Assembly: GCA_020629005.1 (NCBI GenBank)
Contig: JAHDEE010000029.1
Span: 1-40,137, forward strand
DNA: 40,137 nt
Origin: Chitinophagales bacterium
GTDB taxonomy: Bacteria; Bacteroidota; Bacteroidia; Chitinophagales; UBA2359
Direction: 5' to 3'
The notes under the pieces are model-generated. The model worked only from the letters and a program-made list of their open reading frames with translations. It was not told the origin of the DNA and searched no databases. The first letter of the stretch is position 1, and each line of letters begins with the position of its first letter. Positions 17,921 to 25,977 of the stretch are shown in pieces. The translations under genes and the position numbers were made by a program.

Positions 17921-17928
17921 CAAAGGTA
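17921..17928 (-). promoter_or_regulatory. Putative -7 element of ruvC
   Basis: On the minus strand the bases read TACCTTTG, an exact match to TAnnTTTG. The expected start of transcription, about 7 nt downstream, leaves a leader of roughly 20 nt before the GTG at 17892 and supports that start codon. No correctly spaced TTG box was found. Confidence 0.45.
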
Positions 17929-17974
17929 GCAAATCGTGGTCAAGCAGTCTGAGATTTATTTTCGCCAACCAAAT

Positions 17975-18946
17975 ATGCTCAGCAAAGCCAGTAAACGGGT
18001 CTTATCGGTGGTAGTAAAGCTTAGTGTTTCTTTGCTGCTGTTTTACGCCATCTACAAACAGTTGTTTGCCAAAACTGGTGGCGCTCAATTGCTGGAAGTC
18101 TTTCGTGCTTCGATCCAGGAGCAGAGTCTTGTGTACTTCTTTTTGGCTCTTGTTTTGATGCCTTTCAATTGGATTTTGGAGGCGCACAAATGGAGAAAAT
18201 TGCTGTTGCAACTCGCTAATTACTCTTTTGCCAGCGCCATGAAAGGGGTTTTGCTGGGGATTAGCGTGTCTTTGATGACGCCAAATCGTGTGGGAGAGTT
18301 TGGAGGTAGAATTTTGGTGCTGGAGGCTGCGCATCGAATTCAAGGAATTGCTTTGACCCTGACTTCGAGTCTGAGTCAGATGTTAGCTACTTTGACGATG
18401 GGACTCATTGGATTAGCGGCGTTTATTCATCAGCAGGAACCGGGGAATTTGTGGTTGATGTATACCTGGGTATTCGCAGCCATATGTGCCGGGATTGGTC
18501 TCTTTGCATTTTTCAACATTGGTCGGGTTGTTCCCATTTTAAGGCGGATCAAGCGGCTGGAAAAGCATGCGGATAAGCTGCAATCAGTCGAACGATTACG
18601 CAGATCACTTTTGGCCCAGATTCTGGGTATTGCCATCAGTCGATATGTGCTTTTTGCCTGCCAGTTTTGGCTGCTCTTGATGGCCCTGGGTGTGCCACTT
18701 AGTTTCTTTGAGGCTGCTATCTCGATTAGCAGTATTTATCTGTTTCAAACGCTGGTTCCCTCCATAGCAATCACGCATTTGTCAATTAGGGGTAGTATCG
18801 TTTTATACTTTTTAAGTTATTTTTCAGCAAACCAATTGGGGATTCTCGCATCTATACTTTCCATCTGGGTATTGAACCTGGGTATACCGGCGCTTTCGGG
18901 GCTGCTGGTGCTTATGCAAATTAATATTTTCAAGAATGGAGACTAA
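17975..18946 (+). CDS. Flippase-like membrane protein (lysylphosphatidylglycerol synthase TM family)
   Basis: This is an integral inner-membrane protein of 323 aa from the ATG at 17975; an upstream GTG at 17936 would add 13 residues. About eight hydrophobic segments are visible, for example LSVSLLLFYAIYKQL, LGISVSLMTPNRVGE and LFACQFWLLLMALGV. The motif LMTPNRVGEFGGR is the hallmark of the UPF0104/LPG_synthase_TM family, seen as the membrane half of MprF and in stand-alone proteins of unknown substrate. The soluble aminoacyl-transferase half of MprF is absent, so lipid translocation is the likelier role, but this is inferred. It is divergent from ruvC, and its end overlaps the next gene by 11 bp, implying co-translation. 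Confidence 0.85.
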   Translation: MLSKASKRVLSVVVKLSVSLLLFYAIYKQLFAKTGGAQLLEVFRASIQEQSLVYFFLALVLMPFNWILEAHKWRKLLLQLANYSFASAMKGVLLGISVSLMTPNRVGEFGGRILVLEAAHRIQGIALTLTSSLSQMLATLTMGLIGLAAFIHQQEPGNLWLMYTWVFAAICAGIGLFAFFNIGRVVPILRRIKRLEKHADKLQSVERLRRSLLAQILGIAISRYVLFACQFWLLLMALGVPLSFFEAAISISSIYLFQTLVPSIAITHLSIRGSIVLYFLSYFSANQLGILASILSIWVLNLGIPALSGLLVLMQINIFKNGD

Positions 18947-19781
18947 GTTCCTTTTCCTCAGCGGCCTTTTGGTCATTTTATTTTCTCAGACCTTTGGGCG
19001 CCCATCTCCAGATGCACAGCAATATCAAGAATCCTGCGATCGTCAGAACATTACTTTTCAAGAGGGGGAATCCTTAAAATACAGTGTTTACTACAATTGG
19101 ACGGCCGTTTGGATTAAGGCGGGAGTGGCCACTTTTGATATAGCATCTGCAGAGGTGGATGGGAAAACTGCTTATCACTTTATAGGCAAAGGGCGTACTT
19201 CTTATTCCTATGACTGGGTTTACAAAGTCCGGGATACCTACGAGTCTTTTGTGGATCCGGAAACGATGAAGCCTTTGTATTTTCTGAGAGATATTCAAGA
19301 GGGCGGATATAAGCAGCGCAATAAGTATGCTTTTGATCACCTGAATGAGCAAGGTACTATTGAATATCGCTATGTGAAGGATAAATTGAAAAAGGAAAAT
19401 GAGCCGATGAATATCACCCGATGCACTCAGGATGTAATTTCGGCAGTATACAATATGCGATGTGTGGACCATACTCAAATGGAAGTTGGCGAAACGGTGC
19501 CAATTGAGATGGTTTTAGATGGGAAGATTTATGATGTGCACTTGCGGTTTATCGGCCTTGACACTTTGAATACGGATTTGGGTACCTTTCGCTGTGCTAA
19601 ATTCAGTCCACTGCTATTGGAGGGAGACTATTTTAGTGGCGGAGAAGAGATGATTATCTGGGCTACAGATGATGAGAACCGACTTCCGATCATGATCGAA
19701 TCTCCTATAGTGGTGGGACATATTAAGGCCTATCTAACGGATTTCAGCGGGCTTAGACATGATCTCAGCTCTAAGCTTTGA
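18936..19781 (+). CDS. DUF3108 domain-containing exported protein
   Basis: This 281-aa protein has an N-terminal signal peptide (residues 1-21, LFLSGLLVILFSQTFG). The mature part matches DUF3108: ITFQEGESLKYSVYYNWT near residue 40, then WIKAGVATFDI, DTYESFVDPETMKPLYFLRD and a C-terminal LTDFSGLRHDL. DUF3108 proteins are periplasmic beta-rich proteins without an established function. The gene overlaps the preceding flippase-like gene by 11 bp, so they are very likely one transcription unit and may act on the same envelope component. It is followed 45 bp later by MITE copy B. Confidence 0.9.
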   Translation: METKFLFLSGLLVILFSQTFGRPSPDAQQYQESCDRQNITFQEGESLKYSVYYNWTAVWIKAGVATFDIASAEVDGKTAYHFIGKGRTSYSYDWVYKVRDTYESFVDPETMKPLYFLRDIQEGGYKQRNKYAFDHLNEQGTIEYRYVKDKLKKENEPMNITRCTQDVISAVYNMRCVDHTQMEVGETVPIEMVLDGKIYDVHLRFIGLDTLNTDLGTFRCAKFSPLLLEGDYFSGGEEMIIWATDDENRLPIMIESPIVVGHIKAYLTDFSGLRHDLSSKL

Positions 19782-19825
19782 TGTAGAGACTGCCGCAGAC
19801 AGAATGAGCTTATCATGAATTTGTC

Positions 19826-19988
19826 TTTAAGGGATTGAGAATCAATAATTGTCCATTTTGACTTGCTAGAAATGATTTATCCTTCGTTATTTTTCTCCAC
19901 CAGCCAGCAAGGATGCTGTCAAAAAATGCCTCGTCTAAATCATTTCTGGCAGCGTCAAAATCAGACTTTATTAATTCCCACTCACTAA
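19826..19988 (-). mobile_element. MITE-like inverted-repeat element, copy B
   Basis: Second copy of the ~165-bp family, lying in the same orientation as copy A. The central block TGACAGCATCCTTGCTGGCT is present on the minus strand. The 3' arm (left on the plus strand) is well preserved; the other arm has drifted (GGGAATTAATAAAGTCTG). A flanking AAAGACAA is shared with copy C just beyond CCCTTA, hinting that the true boundary lies a few bases further out. The frame reading DEAFFDSILAGWWRK is open through the element, as in the other copies. The remaining bases 19989-20193 show no gene. Confidence 0.75.
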
Positions 19989-20193
19989 AATGACTATGAA
20001 AGCTGGTTTGAACTAGTGCGATACCTGCCATTTCTCTTTCATATTTACAATTAAATCATTAACTTGACTACTGGAGAGCATTAAAAGCGATTCCTTTCAG
20101 TCAAGCTGCTGACGCTAAGTCTTTTACGCCCCTTGAAGAGACTCTGCGACCGGAAATTGCGATTCATTGTTCCACCGCTCCAAAACTGTGAAT

Positions 20194-20613
20194 ATGCAAA
20201 GAAAGTTATTGATTGGGTATGTCTTTGCCAACCGCCGGTATCTTCGTAAGGTACAGCAGTGGTCAGAAAGAGGAAAGATTGGTGATTTTCAGGTTGATAT
20301 CATTCCGATGGATGCTGAAGATTACCTGGACGAGAATGGCCATATTGACCCTGCAAATTTGATTGCTGCAATGCCATCAATGGATTTGACCCTTATTCTG
20401 GTTGGAGATGATAACACCACACATCCCTGGCTGGCCTTCGAGAGCGCTGCAGAGAAACTGAGCTGCAAACGCTATGTGATGCGTATCCCCTATACCACGG
20501 GCCCAATTCCAACAGAGTTTAACTCGCTTCGTACTGTGGCTTATAATCCCAATGCGATTGATAAGTTGTTGCGGATTCAGGACGAGATTTCTACGCCTAC
20601 CGAGGTTGGATAA
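20194..20613 (+). CDS. Small TIR-like (ThsB/MTH538-type) domain protein, tentative
   Basis: This is a 139-aa protein from the ATG at 20194; an upstream TTG at 20167 is less likely. The pattern is a Rossmann-like alternation: KLLIGYVFANRRYLRKVQQW, then MDLTLILVGDDNTTHPWLAFE and YVMRIPYTTG. The strand-then-polar-then-W..E arrangement resembles the ThsB/MTH538 TIR-like family (formerly DUF1863), which includes the sensor component of Thoeris defence. No ThsA-like effector, NAD-consuming partner or transposase adjoins it. It lies immediately beside MITE copy B, in a setting that suggests an accessory gene, and ends overlapping the converging barrel gene by 17 bp. The family call is from pattern only. 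Confidence 0.5.
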   Translation: MQRKLLIGYVFANRRYLRKVQQWSERGKIGDFQVDIIPMDAEDYLDENGHIDPANLIAAMPSMDLTLILVGDDNTTHPWLAFESAAEKLSCKRYVMRIPYTTGPIPTEFNSLRTVAYNPNAIDKLLRIQDEISTPTEVG

Positions 20614-21418
20614 GGGTTGCATCCGCTTCTTCGTGGCTGCGTTTGATCAACTTCATTTGATACACTATGCTGAAGCTGGTATAGCTGTTTCGCGCAAGAA
20701 TTCCGTAGATGTCATTGGGGAAGAACTGGTCTTGTTGGACATTATTGATGATGAACAATGCGTCTTCCTCTGAGACACCTTTGTAATAGTTGGCAGTGCC
20801 TTCAAAGGCTTTTCCAAATCCCTGCATGTACCTTGCTTCGATGGCTACGGCCCCCCTTTCAGAAACCTCATTTACCAGACCGAGACTGAGGCCCGCCGAG
20901 TAGCTGGGTTTATCGTTTGCTTTCAGTTTTAGCAGCACCAAATGAGAAGGGTCAGCATTGGGGGAGCTGCTATAACCGTAGGTCTGCGTAGACAGCAATT
21001 TACTAAAAGACAGTTCTCCGTGTAAAGCACAAAACAACTCCAGTGCTTTGAAAAGGTAAATGGGTCTGTGGTATTCCAGTCTTACGGGAATGCTGAGAGA
21101 TTTTGATTTTAATGAAGTAGGGATGAAGTGTTCTGGTCTGCCGTTTACCCAATTGGCATAACTATAGTTGAGCAGTTCCTTTCTCAGCTGAATGCCAGTA
21201 CTTAGAGCAAAGGAAGAGTACCTGTATCCAAAATGCAGCGCAACCGGAACGCTGAAGCCATATGCTCCGGACATTGGATTGATGATCACTTCTTTCTGAT
21301 CCGCCACAAGAGTCTTGTTTTGTCCAAAACCCAGGTCTGCTTTTAAAAAAGCATAACTTTGGGCGCTAGCGCCAAATATTGGCACAAAGAAAAGGCAGAG
21401 GGCGACGAAAATTCTCAT
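20597..21418 (-). CDS. Outer-membrane beta-barrel protein (porin-like)
   Basis: A 273-aa protein with a clear signal peptide (residues 1-19, ALCLFFVPIFGASAQS). Alternating amphipathic strands follow, such as ALHFGYRYSSFALSTGIQLR, LSIPVRLEYHRPIYLF and SYSAGLSLGLV. Size and pattern fit the small outer-membrane beta-barrel families (PF13568/OmpA-barrel-like) that are frequent in Bacteroidota. The last strand, SYTSFSIVYQMKLIKR, is followed by a short charged tail. No ligand or enzyme motif is visible. It overlaps the TIR-like gene tail to tail by 17 bp and is divergent from the Nif3-like gene, with 182 bp between them. Confidence 0.75.
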   Translation of the reverse strand: MRIFVALCLFFVPIFGASAQSYAFLKADLGFGQNKTLVADQKEVIINPMSGAYGFSVPVALHFGYRYSSFALSTGIQLRKELLNYSYANWVNGRPEHFIPTSLKSKSLSIPVRLEYHRPIYLFKALELFCALHGELSFSKLLSTQTYGYSSSPNADPSHLVLLKLKANDKPSYSAGLSLGLVNEVSERGAVAIEARYMQGFGKAFEGTANYYKGVSEEDALFIINNVQQDQFFPNDIYGILARNSYTSFSIVYQMKLIKRSHEEADATLIQPR

Positions 21419-21587
21419 GGGTCAATTGGGTGCATTTAGTACTGTCAATAACAGTTTTTTGCAGGGCTCTATTGTTTATTAGACGCTGTTTGTCCGGCTT
21501 AAGCTGCATTATGTTGGCTACTTTATCTTGAAAACATTGGACAGTCGATTTAGATGTAATTCGACAGACCAAATCTTGACAAAAACA

Positions 21588-21593
21588 GGGAGG
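21588..21593 (+). promoter_or_regulatory. Shine-Dalgarno-like site before the Nif3-like gene
   Basis: GGGAGG lies 7 nt before the ATG at 21601, a near-canonical ribosome binding site. This is unusual for the phylum, where most starts in this window have none. It confirms the start of the Nif3-like gene. Confidence 0.6.
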
Positions 21594-21600
21594 AATTAGC

Positions 21601-22701
21601 ATGAAAATTCGCGAAATAATAGGGTATCTCGAATCACTGGCACCGCCTCGATATCAGGAAAGTTATGACAATAGTGGATTGATCGTTGGCGATCCCAATC
21701 GGGAAGTTAGTAGAGCGCTCGTTTGTCTGGATTCAATTGAAAGTGTGATTGATGAAGCGATTGAAAAAGGTTGTGGATTGGTAATCGCCCATCATCCGAT
21801 TGTATTCAAGGGACTAAAGCGATTAAATGGGAAAAACTATGTTGAGCGGGTGGTGATTAAAGCGATCAAGCATGATATAGCCATCTATGCTATCCACACG
21901 AATTTAGACAATGTGGCTCATGGTGTTAACAAGAAATTTGCTGATCGTCTTGGCTTACAGAACCAACGCATACTGTCCCCTAAATCCGGATTGTTGAAGA
22001 AACTATATACATACTGTCCAGTGGAGAAAGCTGCTGATGTTCGTGCAGCCTTGTTTGAGGTTGGGGCTGGCCAGATCGGCAAGTACGATCATTGCAGCTT
22101 TAACACTGCGGGTAAGGGTACATTTCGAGCGGGCCAAGCAGCGGATCCCTATGTGGGAGAAAAGGGCAAAGAGCATAGTGAGCAAGAAGAGAAGATCGAA
22201 GTGATTTTTGAATCTCCAAAGCAGTCTGCGGTCCTTAGAACGCTGATAGCAGCGCACCCTTATGAAGAGGTAGCCTACGATATCGTAGGCCTTGAAAATC
22301 AACATCATCAAGTTGGCTCAGGAATGATTGGTAGTCTGCCTGAAGGGCTGAGTGAACAGGCCTTTTTCGAATTGCTGCTAGATCGCATGGGCGCTTCTTG
22401 TATAAAGCATACTGCTTTGTTAGACAAGGATATCTCGACTGTAGCGCTATGTGGAGGAACCGGAAGCTTTCTTTTGCCCAAAGCCAAGTCAGCAGGAGCT
22501 GATGTCTTTGTGACCGCAGACTACAAGTATCACGAGTTTTTTGATGCTGAAGATCAGATAATAATAGCGGATATTGGACATTTTGAGAGTGAGCAGTTTA
22601 CGATGGAATTGCTGCAGGAGCTTTTGAGGGAAAAATTTAGTACCTTTGCGGTGCTTTTGACCGAAAAAAATACTAATCCCGTTAAATATTTCCATAGATG
22701 A
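21601..22701 (+). CDS. Nif3-like dinuclear metal centre hexameric protein (GTP cyclohydrolase 1 type 2 family)
   Basis: This 366-aa cytosolic protein belongs to the NIF3/YbgI family, which form hexameric rings with a two-metal site. The metal ligands lie in IAHHPIVFKGLKRLNG, AIHTNLDNVAHGVN and the C-terminal IADIGHFESEQFTMELL. A central insertion (about residues 130-235, LYTYCPVEKAADVRAALFEV ... AHPYEEVAYDI) is the PII/CutA-like domain found in the long form of the family. The biochemical role is not settled in general. Its stop overlaps the start of the zinc-ribbon gene as ATGA. These two genes are neighbours in many Bacteroidota, suggesting a shared function. Confidence 0.93.
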   Translation: MKIREIIGYLESLAPPRYQESYDNSGLIVGDPNREVSRALVCLDSIESVIDEAIEKGCGLVIAHHPIVFKGLKRLNGKNYVERVVIKAIKHDIAIYAIHTNLDNVAHGVNKKFADRLGLQNQRILSPKSGLLKKLYTYCPVEKAADVRAALFEVGAGQIGKYDHCSFNTAGKGTFRAGQAADPYVGEKGKEHSEQEEKIEVIFESPKQSAVLRTLIAAHPYEEVAYDIVGLENQHHQVGSGMIGSLPEGLSEQAFFELLLDRMGASCIKHTALLDKDISTVALCGGTGSFLLPKAKSAGADVFVTADYKYHEFFDAEDQIIIADIGHFESEQFTMELLQELLREKFSTFAVLLTEKNTNPVKYFHR

Positions 22702-23459
22702 GCGCAAAAGACGATCTGACAGTAGAAGAGAAGTTACAGGCACTTTATACTTTGCAGAAGATCGACTCCAAAATCGACGAGATACGGAGACTGCAGGGAG
22801 AATTGCCGGAAGAGGTGAAGGATTTGGAGGATGAGATTGAGGGTATGAATACCCGGATCAAGAATCTGACGGCCGAGATCGACGAGAAGAAAAAACAGAT
22901 TTCTGACTTTGTTAACAAGGGAATAGCTGCCACTCAGCTCATGGAGAAATATGAGAAGCAGCAAATGAACGTGAAGAACAACCGGGAGTATGATGCTTTG
23001 ACTAAGGAGTTGGAAAATCAGACCTTGGAATTGGAGCTTTCAAAAAAGAAGGGAAAAGACGCAGAGCGAGAATTGGCTTCTATCGAGGAGTACATGGAAG
23101 AGACTAAAAGTAAGCTCGAAGCGTTAAAAGTAAATCTGGAGCTAAAAAAAGAGGAGCTCACCACAATCACTGCTGAGACAGCCAAAGAAGAAGAGACGCT
23201 ACTCAAGAAGTCTACAACCGCCAGTAAGAAGATAGAGGATCGACTATCAACAGCTTATAAACGAGTCCGCGGTAATTACAAGAATGGATTGGCTGTGGTG
23301 ACTTTCGAGCGAAATTCCTGCGGGGGCTGCTATGGAAAAATTCCGCCGCAGAGACAATTAGAAGTACGTCAACGCAAAAAGGTAATCGTGTGCGAGCATT
23401 GCGGAAGAATTTTAGTAGATCCGGAGATCGAAACGCCACGCAAAGTTTTGGATGCCTAA
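22698..23459 (+). CDS. Coiled-coil protein with C4 zinc ribbon (DUF164-like)
   Basis: A 253-aa protein. Residues 10-185 are a long coiled coil rich in Glu and Lys (LEDEIEGMNTRIKNLTAEID and following). The C-terminus is a four-cysteine zinc ribbon, with CGGC near residue 210 and CEHCGRI near 235. This is the zf-RING_7/C4-type zinc ribbon family, whose members may bind nucleic acid; the function is not established. It is translationally coupled to the Nif3-like gene by a 4-bp ATGA overlap. The next gene's reading frame begins inside its last 70 nt, so three genes are packed together. Confidence 0.92.
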   Translation: MSAKDDLTVEEKLQALYTLQKIDSKIDEIRRLQGELPEEVKDLEDEIEGMNTRIKNLTAEIDEKKKQISDFVNKGIAATQLMEKYEKQQMNVKNNREYDALTKELENQTLELELSKKKGKDAERELASIEEYMEETKSKLEALKVNLELKKEELTTITAETAKEEETLLKKSTTASKKIEDRLSTAYKRVRGNYKNGLAVVTFERNSCGGCYGKIPPQRQLEVRQRKKVIVCEHCGRILVDPEIETPRKVLDA

Positions 23460-24919
23460 TCCTGGGCTTAGTCCTGCTGACCTGCCGGGTCAGTGCCGGT
23501 CAATTTTCATACAGCGATCATATTAGTGCTGCCTATCAAAGCACTATTGCCCTAAATTTTCAGGATGCCGATTTTTTCCTGGAAAAAGAGCGCCTTGAAC
23601 AGCCTGACAATCCACTCATCATCTGGTTGGAGAGTTACCAGGACTTTCTATACATATTTCTATCCGAAGAGCAAGACAAGCTGGAAGCTTTCGACAATAA
23701 GAAAGGCGAACGTATTGACGCAATCGAAGCGGGAGACCAGAACTCACCCTGGCTTCGCTACTGTAAAGCGGATATGCTGCTGCATTCGGCTCTTGCGAGA
23801 ATCAAGTTTGAGGAATACAAGCTGGCCGCCTGGGAAATTCGCAAGGCATTTAAGGTGCTCGAAGAGAATCAAAGGAAATTTCCGGATTTTGGACCAAATC
23901 TGAAAGGGCTTGGTCTGCTGCATGCTTTGATCGGAACCATACCGGACTCCTATCAGTGGGTGGTACGGCTGTTGGGTTTGAGTGGGGAGGTAGATCAGGG
24001 AATTAATGAGCTGCGGGCATTCCTGGATTACAGTCGGGAGCACGAATATATGCTGTACGATGAAGGCATATTGATGTATGCTTTTCTTCTTGTCTATGTG
24101 GGTAATGATCGCTTGAAGGCTACGGAGATCACTGACGGTTTGGCCACAGATGAGAGCCTGATGAATGTCTTTGTTGTTGCCGATGTGGCCATGCGTTGCG
24201 GCAGAAATGACAAAGCCATTGAAGTGCTCTCTCAAAGGCCAAGCGGCGAGTCTTATTTTGATTTCGTTTTTCTCGACTTTCTGCTTGGAGCAGCCAAGTT
24301 GTCGAGACTGGATGAAGACAGTGGCCAATACCTGGAGCGATTTATCAATGAATTCAAGGGCCTGCATTATGTAAAACAGGCTTGTCAGCGCCTTGCCTGG
24401 TCCCGATTGATTGTGGATGATTCTGAAGGCTATCAGCAAATAATGAAGCAGACGAAGCAGCTGGGAACTACGCTAATGGATGCGGATAAACAAGCCTTGC
24501 AAGAAGCCAATAGCGGTATCGCTCCCAATGCCTCACTATTAAAGGCCGAACTGCTATTCAATGGAGGCTATTATGCAAAGGCGAATGAGGTGCTGGAATC
24601 TGTAGACCTGGTTCAACTGAAAACGGACAAAGATCAGCTCGAATTCACTTACCGACGAGCTAGGGTTTTGGAGGGATTGGCAAGAGAAGAAGAGGCGGCT
24701 CTCTTGTATGAAGAAACCATTGAACATGGCCTGGATCAAAGCTATTACTTTGCAGCAAAGGCCTCACTTCAACTGGCCTTGATGTACGAACGGAAAGGGA
24801 AAAGTCAGCTTGCGAAACAGTATTTTGAAACCTGTCTTGAGGCTGAAAATCACAGCTACAAAGACAGTATCGATCAGCAGGCAAAAGCAGGACTGAACCG
24901 ATTAAAAAATCGACAATAA
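23390..24919 (+). CDS. Exported TPR-repeat protein with non-ATG start
   Basis: A protein of about 509 aa with tetratricopeptide-like helical repeats through the C-terminal two thirds, for example KAEELF-type pairs such as LKAELLFNGGYYAKANEVL and SLQLALMYERKGKSQLAKQY. A hydrophobic stretch at about 20-35 (CLILGLVLLTCRVSAG) looks like a signal peptide. No ATG is available in frame before it. The candidates are GTG at 23390 or TTG at 23399, both inside the end of the zinc-ribbon gene. The long polar stretch before the signal-like segment is unusual, so the true start is uncertain. Its function is probably protein-protein interaction in the periplasm. Confidence 0.78.
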   Translation: MRALRKNFSRSGDRNATQSFGCLILGLVLLTCRVSAGQFSYSDHISAAYQSTIALNFQDADFFLEKERLEQPDNPLIIWLESYQDFLYIFLSEEQDKLEAFDNKKGERIDAIEAGDQNSPWLRYCKADMLLHSALARIKFEEYKLAAWEIRKAFKVLEENQRKFPDFGPNLKGLGLLHALIGTIPDSYQWVVRLLGLSGEVDQGINELRAFLDYSREHEYMLYDEGILMYAFLLVYVGNDRLKATEITDGLATDESLMNVFVVADVAMRCGRNDKAIEVLSQRPSGESYFDFVFLDFLLGAAKLSRLDEDSGQYLERFINEFKGLHYVKQACQRLAWSRLIVDDSEGYQQIMKQTKQLGTTLMDADKQALQEANSGIAPNASLLKAELLFNGGYYAKANEVLESVDLVQLKTDKDQLEFTYRRARVLEGLAREEEAALLYEETIEHGLDQSYYFAAKASLQLALMYERKGKSQLAKQYFETCLEAENHSYKDSIDQQAKAGLNRLKNRQ

Positions 24920-24960
24920 GCATCCACAAAATTGCTTTTCAATCTTCAAGCATTTTCTAT

Positions 24961-25977
24961 ATGCAGATTCAGGAAAATTACTCGCTTGGCCATCTCAATA
25001 CTTTCAACATCGAAGCTAAAGCGTCCTATTACTTTGCTGCCAATGATATTCGCAGTACGCAAAAGCTCTTCAAGCAGCAGCAAGAAACTCCCTACCCTAT
25101 GTTTATCCTCGGAGGTGGTAGCAATATCCTACTGCTGGGAGACTATGCAGGACTTGTCGTACACAATCAATTTAAAGGCATTGAGATCGTAGCAGAAGAT
25201 GAACAACATGTGTATGTGGAGGCTTATGGAGGTGAGGAATGGCATGATTTGGTGCTGTACACCGTAGACCGTGGTCTCTGGGGCATCGAAAATCTATCCT
25301 TGATTCCAGGCTCCGTTGGAGCTGCGCCGATTCAGAATATTGGTGCTTATGGGGTTGAACTCATGAATGTATTTGTGACAGCAATTGCTATCAACACCAG
25401 CACAGGACGAATAGCGGAATTTACCCTCGATGACTGCGCCTTTGCCTACAGAGAGAGTATTTTTAAGTCTGAACTAAAGGGACAGTACCTGATCGTTTCT
25501 GTGACCCTGCGACTAAACAAGGAACCTAGGCCAAGGCTTGGCTACGGTGCCATCACTCGCGAACTAGAACTTGCAGGAATTACCGATCCAAGCGTAAAAC
25601 AGATCAGCGATGTAATCTGCAAAATCCGTCGTTCTAAACTGCCGGATCCCAAGGAGCTGGGCAATTCCGGAAGCTTCTTCAAGAATGTCATTGTGGACAA
25701 AGCAAAGCTGGAAGAGCTGCAAAGCGAGTTTGAGAATGTACCCAGCTATCCCGTCGATGATCAGCGCGTTAAGCTACCAACCGGATGGCTCATAGAGCAG
25801 TGTGGATGGAAAGGCAAAAAGGTCGGCAACACCGGCGCATTTGCCAATCAGGCACTGGTACTGGTAAACTATGGTGGAGCAAGTGGAGAGGAAATTTATC
25901 GGCTTTCGGAAGACATTAAAGACTCGGTCTATAATCACTTTGGGATTGAGATTTCACGAGAAGTCACGCTTGTATGA
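24961..25977 (+). CDS. murB: UDP-N-acetylenolpyruvoylglucosamine reductase MurB
   Basis: MurB reduces UDP-GlcNAc-enolpyruvate to UDP-MurNAc with NADPH and FAD in peptidoglycan synthesis. The 338-aa protein shows the FAD-binding blocks LGGGSNILL (near 48-56) and LSLIPGSVGAAPIQNIGAYG (near 114-133), and the catalytic YRESIFK region. The conserved GNSGSFFKNVI contains the proton-donor Ser, and a C-terminal Glu segment follows. It resembles the E. coli-like type I enzyme in length and C-terminal domain. The start ATG gives MQIQENYSLGHLNTF, typical of the family. It ends with an ATGA overlap into the pseudouridine synthase gene and starts 41 bp after the TPR gene. Confidence 0.96.
   Translation: MQIQENYSLGHLNTFNIEAKASYYFAANDIRSTQKLFKQQQETPYPMFILGGGSNILLLGDYAGLVVHNQFKGIEIVAEDEQHVYVEAYGGEEWHDLVLYTVDRGLWGIENLSLIPGSVGAAPIQNIGAYGVELMNVFVTAIAINTSTGRIAEFTLDDCAFAYRESIFKSELKGQYLIVSVTLRLNKEPRPRLGYGAITRELELAGITDPSVKQISDVICKIRRSKLPDPKELGNSGSFFKNVIVDKAKLEELQSEFENVPSYPVDDQRVKLPTGWLIEQCGWKGKKVGNTGAFANQALVLVNYGGASGEEIYRLSEDIKDSVYNHFGIEISREVTLV

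Noticed and set aside
19813-20031. 72-codon minus-strand frame covering MITE copy B
   Set aside because: About 40 codons are the repeat itself; the rest has no recognisable feature. Kept only as a remark on the element.
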